Shown one piece after another: positions 1 through 6,141 of a DNA stretch of 7,192 nt. Source of the stretch: a bacterium (GTDB taxonomy: Bacteria > Krumholzibacteriota > Krumholzibacteria > LZORAL124-64-63). Below the pieces are notes generated by a model, which was given only the letters and a program-made list of their open reading frames with translations, made no database searches and was not told where the DNA came from. Each line of letters starts with the position of its first letter. The first letter of the stretch is position 1. The stretch covers positions 1 through 7,192 of the forward strand of contig JAASSM010000079.1 in the NCBI GenBank assembly GCA_021767885.1. The letters run 5' to 3'. Both the position numbers and the translations under genes were made by a program.

Positions 1-1315
1 GGCCGGCGCGGTAGCGCTGCCGGGCCAGTTCGAGGGAGCGGCGGGCCTCGCGCACCGAGGCGGCGAGGGCGGCCTCGCGCGCGGCCTGGTGGCGCTCGGC
101 AGCCAGGGCGTTCTCCACCTCGGCGAAGGCGCCCAGGACGGCCTGGCGGTACGTCGCCACGGCCTGCTCGGCGCGGGCCTCGGCGGCGCGGACCTGGGCC
201 TCGGTCGCCCCGCGGTTGATCAGCGGCATCACCAGGTTGCCGGTGAGCGACCAGACGTCGTTGCCGGACTCGAGGACCTGATCGAGCTCCGGGCCGGTGT
301 AGCCGGCGCTGCCGGTCAGGGAGATGGTGGGGTAGAGCCGGGCCTTGGCCACTCCCACGTTGGCCACCGCGGCGTGCAGGCCGGCCTCGGCGGCGACCAG
401 ATCGGGCCGGCGTTCGAGCAACGCCGAGGGCAGTCCCGCCGGCACCGCGGGGAGCGGGTCGGGCATGGACAGGGCGCGCAGACGCGCGTCGTCCAGGTGG
501 GCGAGCTGGCCGGCGGGGTAGTCCCCGAGCAGGATCTCCAGCCGGCGCACGGCCTCGGCCAGCTGGCGCCGCAGCTCGGGGATGGTCGCCTCGGTGTTCA
601 GCAGGTTCTGCCGCGAGAGGCGCAGGTCCAGGGCGGGGGCCACCCCGCGCACGTAGCGGTCCTGCACCGTCTGCAGCGTCTGCTCGTAGGTGGCGCGGGT
701 GCGCAGGGCCAGGCCCAGCTGGCACTGCAGCTCGCGGACCTGCAACCAGGTGCGCACCACGTCCGCCACCAGGGTCTGGACCACCACGCGGCGGTTCATG
801 TGGCTCTGCAGGAGGCTGGCGCGGGCGGCTTCCTCGGCCCGCGAGAGGCGTCCCCACAGATCCAGCTCGTAACGGGTGGAGAGGCTGGCCTCGAACTGGG
901 TGCGGTAGAAGCTGCCGCGGCCGCCGAAGGCCTGCAGGCTGCTCTTGGCCCGGTTGGCGGTGCCGCCCACCTCGATGGCCGGCCAGCGGTCGGCGCGCGC
1001 GCCACCCGCCGCGGCGCGCGCCTCCAGCACCCGGGCCGTGGCGGCGGCCAGATCCTGGTTGCCCTGCAGGGCGCGGACGACCAGGGCGTCGAGGGTGCTG
1101 TCGGCGAAGGCCGTCCACCAGCGCGGAGCGGCCAGGAGCGTGTCGGCGGCGTCCGGGGTCGCGCCGTCCACGCGGGAGGACGCCGGTGCGGCGACGTAGG
1201 TCTCCGGGACCTCGGTGGTCAGCTCCGGTCGCACGTGATCGGGGCCCACCGTGCAGCCGCCCAGCAGCAGGGCCGTGGCCATCGCGATGGTGAGGCGAAG
1301 CGTGGTCTCGGTCAC
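1..1315 (-). CDS. RND-type efflux outer membrane lipoprotein (NodT/OprM family), 3' end cut off by window
   Basis: This gene encodes the outer-membrane channel of a tripartite drug or solute efflux pump. Seen: 438 codons are visible from a GTG at 1315, and the frame stays open to the window edge. Residues 1-20 form a short lipoprotein signal ending in LLLGGC, so Cys21 would be lipidated. It is followed by TVGPD, the usual NodT-family start of the mature protein. Residue 22 is Thr, not Asp, which fits sorting to the outer membrane. Two outer-membrane efflux repeats follow, roughly residues 60-260 and 290-438. Family motifs include YELDLWGRL (149-157), LERRPDLVAAE (300-310) and ARLYPTISLTGSAG (325-338). 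Family members are usually about 460-500 residues, so only a short C-terminal part should be missing. The GTG start is supported by the lipobox and a GGAGG seven bases upstream. The start overlaps the stop of the TetR gene (GTGA). The substrate cannot be read from the sequence. Confidence 0.93.
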   Translation of the reverse strand, partial: MTETTLRLTIAMATALLLGGCTVGPDHVRPELTTEVPETYVAAPASSRVDGATPDAADTLLAAPRWWTAFADSTLDALVVRALQGNQDLAAATARVLEARAAAGGARADRWPAIEVGGTANRAKSSLQAFGGRGSFYRTQFEASLSTRYELDLWGRLSRAEEAARASLLQSHMNRRVVVQTLVADVVRTWLQVRELQCQLGLALRTRATYEQTLQTVQDRYVRGVAPALDLRLSRQNLLNTEATIPELRRQLAEAVRRLEILLGDYPAGQLAHLDDARLRALSMPDPLPAVPAGLPSALLERRPDLVAAEAGLHAAVANVGVAKARLYPTISLTGSAGYTGPELDQVLESGNDVWSLTGNLVMPLINRGATEAQVRAAEARAEQAVATYRQAVLGAFAEVENALAAERHQAAREAALAASVREARRSLELARQRYRAG

Positions 1316-2049
1316 GTCGGATCCTCCAGGGAGGGGGCGGCCAGGGTGCCGGCGGCGGCCGCCATGGCGCGGATGCCGGCCACCGAGAAGCGGGTGATGT
1401 GATCCACCGCGGCGGCGATGTAGGTGTCCACGTCCTCGGCGAGCGGCGGGAAGACGGTCCGGAAGGCGCCGGCCGCGGGCTCGCACTCCGGCAGGTCGTG
1501 GGCCTTGTGCCAGCGCATGGTGAAGTGGACGAGCTGGCCGTGCAGGCTGCCGGCGATCCAGGGTGCGAGGTCCGGCGGGATGCCCGGGACGTGCCGCAGC
1601 GTCAGCTCCGTCATCTCCGCCCACATGGGCGTGAGGATCTCCTGGAGGATCCGGGCGCCCTCCGGACTGCCGTGGTGCATCTCGCGCACGAGCAGCTTGA
1701 CGAAGTTCCCACCCGCCGGGGTCTTCAGCGTGTCCTCGAAATGGATGCGGTAGAACGCGGCGACCACGTCCTCGAGCCCGGCTCCGGGAGGGGCGGCGGC
1801 CCGGCGGATGGCGGCGAGGTAGCGCTCCCGCTTGCCCGTGGCCACCCGGCGCAGGACCTCGTGGTAGAGGCTCTGCTTGCCATGGAAGTGGTAGTTCACC
1901 GCCGCGACGTTGACCGCCGCCGCGGCCGCGATGTCGCGGATCGAGACGGCGGCGAAGCCGCGGCAGGCGAAGAGCGGCTCGGCGGCGTCGAGCAGGCGGG
2001 CGCGCGTGTCGCGGGGGGCGGCGCTGTCGGTCTGCGGGGTCCGTGGCAT
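1312..2049 (-). CDS. TetR/AcrR-family transcriptional repressor, probably CerR/DUF1956-like C-terminus
   Basis: This is a 245-residue DNA-binding repressor, a usual length for TetR regulators with a longer C-terminal domain. Seen: the N-terminal helix-turn-helix spans roughly residues 14-62 (TRARLLDAAEPLFACRGF, then SIRDIAAAAAVNVAAVNYHF, then GKQSLYHEVL), which is the classic TetR pattern. The C-terminal half, with KLLVREMHHGSPEGARILQE (118-137) and a later LHGQLVHFTMRW stretch (169-180), resembles the CerR/DUF1956 ligand domain; I am less sure of that subfamily. The ATG at 2049 follows a weak GGAA (2056-2059) and sits 13 bases from a perfect palindrome. The open frame runs far upstream into the SDR gene, but only this start gives the normal TetR N-terminus. 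The gene overlaps the efflux lipoprotein by four bases, so it probably represses its own operon and responds to a pump substrate. Ligand unknown. Confidence 0.93.
   Translation of the reverse strand: MPRTPQTDSAAPRDTRARLLDAAEPLFACRGFAAVSIRDIAAAAAVNVAAVNYHFHGKQSLYHEVLRRVATGKRERYLAAIRRAAAPPGAGLEDVVAAFYRIHFEDTLKTPAGGNFVKLLVREMHHGSPEGARILQEILTPMWAEMTELTLRHVPGIPPDLAPWIAGSLHGQLVHFTMRWHKAHDLPECEPAAGAFRTVFPPLAEDVDTYIAAAVDHITRFSVAGIRAMAAAAGTLAAPSLEDPT
1323..1327 (-). promoter_or_regulatory. Shine-Dalgarno for the GTG start of the efflux lipoprotein
   Basis: The minus strand reads GGAGG here, with seven bases before the GTG at 1315-1313. The site lies inside the last codons of the TetR gene. Its ideal spacing decides the start in favour of this GTG over the internal ATG at codon 12, which would cut the signal peptide down to nine residues before the lipobox cysteine. 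Confidence 0.8.
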
Positions 2050-2062
2050 GGTCGGTTCCAAC

Positions 2063-2076
2063 CAAACGAACGTTTG
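2063..2076. promoter_or_regulatory. Candidate TetR operator (perfect palindrome)
   Basis: CAAACG-AA-CGTTTG is a perfect 6+2+6 inverted repeat, 13 bases upstream of the TetR start codon and in one of the few AT-richer patches of the window. TetR-family dimers commonly bind palindromes of this size close to their own promoter. A weak minus-strand -10-like TACAGT (2087 to 2082) would put the transcription start in or next to the palindrome, so bound repressor could block initiation. I see no good -35 for it. That TetR binds here is inference; the palindrome itself is seen. Confidence 0.6.
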
Positions 2077-2090
2077 AAACAACTGTACTG

Positions 2091-2119
2091 ATCGCCCAAT
2101 CAAACCGAAGACGGGCGAT
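2091..2119. repeat. 7-bp inverted repeat between the SDR and TetR genes
   Basis: ATCGCCC (2091-2097) and GGGCGAT (2113-2119) are exact reverse complements around a 15-base loop. The element lies 31 bases past the SDR stop codon and 14 bases beyond the candidate TetR operator. It could be a weak terminator or attenuator for SDR transcripts, or a second protein-binding site. There is no run of T after the stem in the minus direction, only the mixed sequence CAGTACAGTTGTTTC. A chance repeat remains possible. Confidence 0.35.
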
Positions 2120-2150
2120 GCGCAAGGAGAAGATCGGGGCGTGATCGCGG

Positions 2151-3647
2151 TCAGGTGGGAACGGACGGGGTCTCGCCGGGCGGGGACGGCCGCTTTCCGA
2201 CCGTGGCGGCGCGGGCGATGCGTCGCAGCATGCCGGCGAAGACGAACTGGTGCACCGGCCACAGCGCGTACCAGTACATCAGGCCCAGGAGACCGCGGGG
2301 GTCGAAGATGGCGGTCTGGCGGATGCGGCTGCCACCGGCCTCGGGCCGGACCTCGAACTGCAGCCAGGCGCGCCCCGGCAGGCGCATCTCCGCCCGCAGG
2401 CGCAGGAGCCGGTCCGGCTCGTGATCGCGGACGCGCCAGAAGTCCAGCGGGTCGCCCACCGCCAGCTGCTCGCCATCGCGCCGGCCCCGGCGCATGCCAG
2501 GTCCACCGGCCAGCTTGTCCAGCGCGCCGCGCAGACGCCACAACCAGGTCCCGTAGTACCAGCCCACCTCGCCCCCGATCCTCCGGATGGGCGCGAACGC
2601 CCCGACCGGGGGCACCGCCACGACCACCTCGCGGGAGTCCACCAGGCGGGACCCGAACCGCACGCCACCATACCGGGGCGGCGCCTGGCTGCTGGACAGC
2701 GCGTCGCACCAGCGGGTGGCGGCGAGGCGCTGGTCCTCGCGCTCGATGGCCCGCCGGATGGCCTCCCGCACGCCGCGCGGCCGGATGGGGAAGAGGTCCA
2801 GGGCCCGGGGATCGGTGACCACCGTGTCGTGCCGGATGCTGCCCACGAGCTTGGCGCCCACGCGCGCCTGTAGCGGGGTGACCAGCCCCAGCCAGTAGGA
2901 ACTGAGCCGCGGCGAGAGCAGCGGGACCGACAGCAGGCGCCGGCGCAGGCCGCGCTGCTCGGCGAAGATGCGCATCAGCTCGCTGTAGGTGACCTGGTCC
3001 GGTCCGCCGATCTCCACCACCTCCGACCGCTCCTGCGGCCGGTCCAGGGATGCCCGCAGGTAGGCGATCACGTCCTCGATGGCGATGGGCTGGGCGCGGC
3101 GCCGGGTCCAGCTCGGCGTGATCATCACCGGCAGCTTCTGGACCAGGGCGCGGATCATCTCGAAGCTCAGGCTGCCCGAGCCGATGATGATCGACGCGCG
3201 GAACTCGAGGGTGGGCGGGCCCTCCTCGCGCAGGATGGCGCCCACGTCGCGGCGGCTGGCCAGATGGGCCGACAGTTCTCCTGGCGGCACCAGGCCGCCC
3301 AGGTAGATCACCTGGCGGACGCCGGCGGCGCGGGCGGCGGCGGCGAAGTTCCGGGCGCCCCGCAGCTCGTCGGCGACGAAGTCGCGGCCGCCGGCCAGGG
3401 CATGCACCAGGTAGTACGCGGTCTCGATCCCCTGCAGGGCCGGGCCGAGGCTGCCGGCGTCCAGCACGTCGCCCTGGACCACCTCGAGATCCGGTCCCGG
3501 CTCGGCGCGCAGGTTGTCCGGCCGGCGGACCAGGCAGCGGACGGCCAGACCGTCGCGGCGGAGGGTGGCGAGCAGACGGCCGCCCACGTAACCGGTGGCT
3601 CCGGTCAGCAGGATGCGGGGCGCGGGATCTCGAGGTTCGTTCGTCAT
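2151..3647 (-). CDS. Atypical SDR NAD(P)-binding protein with C-terminal DUF2867 domain (YbjT-like)
   Basis: This 498-residue protein matches the layout of E. coli YbjT and related two-domain proteins, whose reaction is not well established. Seen: residues 11-40 form the Rossmann start, with a GATGYVGG nucleotide-binding loop (16-23) and a following CLVRRPDNL segment. Conserved-looking stretches include GDVLD (59-63), YYLVHAL (78-84), YLGGLVPP (115-122) and RRRAQPIAIEDV (182-193). The position expected for the catalytic YxxxK reads HLASR (128-132), so classical SDR oxidoreduction is doubtful. From about residue 328 to 475 lies the DUF2867 part, with GGEVGWYYGTWLW (358-370), GDPLDFWRV (398-406) and a hydrophobic LLGLMYWYALWPVHQFVF stretch (453-470) that may touch a membrane. 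The ATG at 3647 is chosen because it directly precedes the Rossmann fold and follows an AGGAG. The gene is co-directional with tetR and divergent from the patatin gene. The domain call is strong, the function open. Confidence 0.9.
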   Translation of the reverse strand: MTNEPRDPAPRILLTGATGYVGGRLLATLRRDGLAVRCLVRRPDNLRAEPGPDLEVVQGDVLDAGSLGPALQGIETAYYLVHALAGGRDFVADELRGARNFAAAARAAGVRQVIYLGGLVPPGELSAHLASRRDVGAILREEGPPTLEFRASIIIGSGSLSFEMIRALVQKLPVMITPSWTRRRAQPIAIEDVIAYLRASLDRPQERSEVVEIGGPDQVTYSELMRIFAEQRGLRRRLLSVPLLSPRLSSYWLGLVTPLQARVGAKLVGSIRHDTVVTDPRALDLFPIRPRGVREAIRRAIEREDQRLAATRWCDALSSSQAPPRYGGVRFGSRLVDSREVVVAVPPVGAFAPIRRIGGEVGWYYGTWLWRLRGALDKLAGGPGMRRGRRDGEQLAVGDPLDFWRVRDHEPDRLLRLRAEMRLPGRAWLQFEVRPEAGGSRIRQTAIFDPRGLLGLMYWYALWPVHQFVFAGMLRRIARAATVGKRPSPPGETPSVPT

Positions 3648-3757
3648 GTCTCCTGATGGCTGCTGCCAATGTACGGCAATGGCACCGGGCCGCCACGACG
3701 GACGCGGCCTGGCCGTGGTCAGCGATTCCGGCTTGTCGGCCGGGACGCGCATCGGGC
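3648..3757. promoter_or_regulatory. Divergent intergenic region between the SDR and patatin genes
   Basis: This 110-bp stretch must hold the promoters of the two divergent genes unless the SDR gene starts differently. I see no convincing -35/-10 pair on either strand and no sigma-54 -24/-12 pair. The only patterned part is 3664-3684, which is AT-richer than its surroundings: an inverted TGCCA/TGGCA pair (3664-3668 and 3680-3684) encloses two direct CAATG copies exactly 10 bases apart (3667-3671 and 3677-3681). That would suit a regulator binding one face of the helix, but the arms are short. Confidence 0.4.
3650..3654 (-). promoter_or_regulatory. Shine-Dalgarno for the SDR/DUF2867 gene
   Basis: The minus strand reads AGGAG with only two bases before the ATG at 3647, which is tighter than the usual spacing. 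The frame is open for 49 further codons upstream, but that stretch has no SDR-like sequence. The ribosome site and the Rossmann motif together fix the start at 3647. Confidence 0.55.
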
Positions 3758-6028
3758 ATGATCCGCTCCATGAACCGCGTGCCATGCCCACCACGCATCC
3801 CCGTGTGCGTCGCGCTCGGCATCCTGGTGCTCCTCGGTGCCGGGCCCTCGCCCATGCTCGCGAGCGACGCCAACGTGCCGGCCGCCCCGCGACCCCGCGT
3901 GGGCCTGGCCCTCGGCGGCGGCGGGGCGCGGGGCGCCGCCCACGTGGGCGTCCTGCGCGTGCTCGAGGAGCACGGCGTGGTGGTGGACTACGTGGCGGGA
4001 ACCAGCATGGGCTCGGTGGTGGGCGCGCTCTACAGCCTCGGCCTGACCCCCGACGACATCGAGCGGGAGCTCCTGCAGGTGGACTGGGAGGGCCTGTTCA
4101 GCGACCGGCTCCCCCGCTCGGCGCGCACCATGCGCCGCAAGGCGGACGACCGCCAGGTGTTCCTGCCGCTGGAGTTCGGCCTCGAGGGCCTGGGACTGAC
4201 CACCCCGCGCGCGCTGGTCGCGGGCCAGAAGTTCGCCTTCGCCTTCACGGTCCCCGGCCTGATCACCGCCGGCCACCGGACCTTCGACGAACTGCCCATC
4301 CCCTACCGTTCCGTGGCCACCGACCTGGCCACCGGCGAGGCCGTGGTCCTCGGTCGCGGCAACCTGATCCGGGCGGTGCGGGCGTCCATGTCCATCCCGG
4401 GGGTGTTCCCGCCGGTGGAGATCGAGGGACGCGTGCTGGTGGACGGGTATCTCGCGAGCAACGTCCCGGTGGACGTGGTCCGGGACATGGGGGCGGACGT
4501 GGTCATCGCCGTGAGCGTCGATCGGGCCCTGGAGGGCCTCGACAGCGACGCCCTCGACACCATGATGGGCCTGCAGGAGCAGGCGGCGCGGATCCGCGGT
4601 CAGCTGGCCATCGCGCCGGAGCTGGCCCGGGCCGACGTGGTCATCCGGCCGGACGTGAGCCGCTGGGTGGGCAGCGAGTACCACCGCCTCGCCGAGATCA
4701 TGCCGGCGGGCGAGGTGGCCGCGCGCGAGCAGATCCAGTCCCTGCGCCGGTGGTCACGGCCGACGGCGGAGTTCGTGGCCTGGCGCGCCCGCCTGGTGTC
4801 CCATCCCCAGCCCATCCCGGTGATCGAGGCGGTGGAGCTGGAGAACCGCAGTCGCGTCGCCGACCAGGCCATCACCGCGCGGCTGGACGTGCCCCTGCAC
4901 CGCCCCCTGGACCGGGACCGCCTGCTCCGGAGCCTGGAGGAGATCCACGAGCTGGGTCTGCTCGAGCTCGTGGACTTCGACATCGTCGCGCGCGACACCA
5001 CCACCCTGCTGCGCGTCCTGGCCCACGAGAAACCCTATGCGCCCTGGCTGGTGAACCTGGGCGGATCCTTCCGCATGCAGTATGCGGGCATCAGCGACGT
5101 CCAGTTCCAGATCCGCGTCAACCGCCGGGAGATCAACCGTCTGGGGGCGGAGTGGCGCACCGATCTCGCCGTGGGGACCGACTTCGGCCTGGTCACCGAG
5201 TTCTACCAGCCGCTGCACACGGCACGGCAGTGGTTCGTCGCGCCGCGCGCCTATTTCGCGCGACAGGTGGACGGACTCTTCCTGGAGAACCTGCGTGTCG
5301 GGGAGTTCGGCGTCCGGCGGGCCGGCGGTGCGGTCCTGCTGGGCCGCAGCTTCGGCCGCTGGCTCGAATTGCGGGGCGGGGCGCGGGCCGAGCACGTCGA
5401 GACCTCCTGGGTGAGCGGCCTGTTGCCGCTTCCGGAACGGGGCGTCGGCGCGGTGGGCCTGCAGTCCCGGTTGCTGGTCGACACCCTGGACGACCACCGC
5501 GTCCCGCGCCGCGGCGCGCTGGCACGCGTGAGCTACCGATCCGCCGAGGGCTGGCTCGGCTCGGAGTTGCGGTACGAGCGCCTCCGCGCCGACCTGCAAC
5601 TGGCCTGGAGCACGGCTGACGGGGACGACCTCTGGCACCTCGTGCTCGGGGCCGGCACGGATCTGGACTCGCTGCTGCCGTTCCACGAGCAGTTCTTCCT
5701 CGGCGGGTTGCGGGCGCTGCCGGGCTACGCGCCAGGGCGGCTGCGCGGCCAGGTCTTCGCCCTCGGGGGCGTGGGCTGGCTGCACCGGTTGCGCGGTAGC
5801 CGCCTCGAGTTCCTGGGGCCGACGCGGCTCGGACTCTGGCTGGATGCGGGCAACACCTGGTTCGAACAGGATCTGGTGAGCGCGAGGGACCTGCGCGTCT
5901 GCGGCGCGGTGAGCCTGCTGCTGGAGACGGCGCTCGGTCCGCTCCATCTCGGCTATGGCCGGGCGGACGACGGCAACGACACCTTCCATCTCGAGTTCGG
6001 CGTCCACCTCGCGACGCCGGCCGACTGA
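3758..6028 (+). CDS. Patatin-like phospholipase fused to Omp85-type barrel (PlpD-like type Vd autotransporter)
   Basis: This gene encodes a 756-residue lipid acyl hydrolase carried by its own outer-membrane barrel, close to the roughly 730 residues of Pseudomonas PlpD. Seen: residues 1-36 are a Sec signal peptide (hydrophobic VCVALGILVLLGAG, cleavage near MLAS-D). The patatin domain spans about 46-340, with oxyanion loop GGGGARG (53-59), nucleophile elbow GTSMG (81-85, Ser83) and the catalytic Asp in VDGYLASNVP (Asp229). The Ser-Asp dyad is therefore intact. Residues about 352-420 look like one POTRA domain (HRPLDRDRLLRSLEEIHELG). From about 425 to the end is the barrel, with the family motif FFLGGLRALPGY (646-657) and LWLDAGNTW (693-701). 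The chain ends LEFGVHLATPAD, not in the aromatic residue usual for barrel proteins. Start: the ATG at 3758 or the one at 3770 (752 residues) both give a signal peptide, and neither has a good ribosome site. Likely role: phospholipase A at the cell surface or released; target unknown. Confidence 0.93.
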   Translation: MIRSMNRVPCPPRIPVCVALGILVLLGAGPSPMLASDANVPAAPRPRVGLALGGGGARGAAHVGVLRVLEEHGVVVDYVAGTSMGSVVGALYSLGLTPDDIERELLQVDWEGLFSDRLPRSARTMRRKADDRQVFLPLEFGLEGLGLTTPRALVAGQKFAFAFTVPGLITAGHRTFDELPIPYRSVATDLATGEAVVLGRGNLIRAVRASMSIPGVFPPVEIEGRVLVDGYLASNVPVDVVRDMGADVVIAVSVDRALEGLDSDALDTMMGLQEQAARIRGQLAIAPELARADVVIRPDVSRWVGSEYHRLAEIMPAGEVAAREQIQSLRRWSRPTAEFVAWRARLVSHPQPIPVIEAVELENRSRVADQAITARLDVPLHRPLDRDRLLRSLEEIHELGLLELVDFDIVARDTTTLLRVLAHEKPYAPWLVNLGGSFRMQYAGISDVQFQIRVNRREINRLGAEWRTDLAVGTDFGLVTEFYQPLHTARQWFVAPRAYFARQVDGLFLENLRVGEFGVRRAGGAVLLGRSFGRWLELRGGARAEHVETSWVSGLLPLPERGVGAVGLQSRLLVDTLDDHRVPRRGALARVSYRSAEGWLGSELRYERLRADLQLAWSTADGDDLWHLVLGAGTDLDSLLPFHEQFFLGGLRALPGYAPGRLRGQVFALGGVGWLHRLRGSRLEFLGPTRLGLWLDAGNTWFEQDLVSARDLRVCGAVSLLLETALGPLHLGYGRADDGNDTFHLEFGVHLATPAD

Positions 6029-6034
6029 CACGGT

Positions 6035-6063
6035 GACGGGCCACCCGCCGGGGGTGGCCCGTC
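6035..6063. terminator. Perfect 12-bp GC hairpin after the patatin gene
   Basis: GACGGGCCACCC (6035-6046) pairs exactly with GGGTGGCCCGTC (6052-6063) around the five-base loop GCCGG. It starts six bases after the patatin stop codon and lies between convergent genes, so it probably ends or protects transcripts from one or both sides. No T-tract follows on either strand, so it is not a textbook intrinsic terminator. It could act as a U-less terminator or a 3'-end stabiliser. Confidence 0.65.
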
Positions 6064-6089
6064 GGCGCCAGCCGGCCAGGTGATCGGCC

Positions 6090-6121
6090 GCCGCGGTGGC
6101 CGCGGAGATGGCCGCCGCGGC
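6090..6121. terminator. Second GC hairpin between the patatin and hcp genes
   Basis: GCCGCGGTGGCC (6090-6101) and GGCCGCCGCGGC (6110-6121) form a 12-bp stem around an eight-base loop. All pairs are Watson-Crick except one, which is a G-U wobble in plus-strand RNA and an A-C mismatch in minus-strand RNA. The element starts 20 bases past the end of hcp in the minus direction. The same stretch holds a direct repeat, GGCCGCCGCGG at 6086-6096 and 6110-6120, and three CCGCGG hexamers. No T-tract follows on either strand. Probably part of a bidirectional termination zone. Confidence 0.45.
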
Positions 6122-6141
6122 GCCTTCACGGCACCGTCGCG

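Noticed and set aside
89..1402. 437-codon plus-strand frame opposite the efflux lipoprotein gene
   Set aside because: Its translation is Gly/Ala/Gln/His/Val-rich without any recognisable domain and lies antisense to a clear NodT-family gene.
1399..2091. 230-codon plus-strand frame opposite tetR
   Set aside because: It mirrors the TetR coding frame, has no domain and covers the tetR operator region; it is a shadow of a real gene.
3680..3700. TGGCAC as the -24 element of a sigma-54 promoter
   Set aside because: The matching -12 element (TTGC-like) is absent at the required distance; the sequence there is GC-only.
2050..3873. Long minus-strand frame running through the SDR gene and continuous with tetR
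   Set aside because: Upstream of 2049 the translation is low-complexity Arg/Pro/Gly-rich and out of frame with the clear SDR/DUF2867 protein. It is an artefact of few stop codons in GC-rich DNA, not a fusion protein.
3595..5619. 674-codon plus-strand frame overlapping the patatin gene
   Set aside because: It is shifted against the patatin frame, is dominated by Arg, Pro and Gly, and lacks any motif, whereas the other frame contains intact catalytic and barrel motifs.
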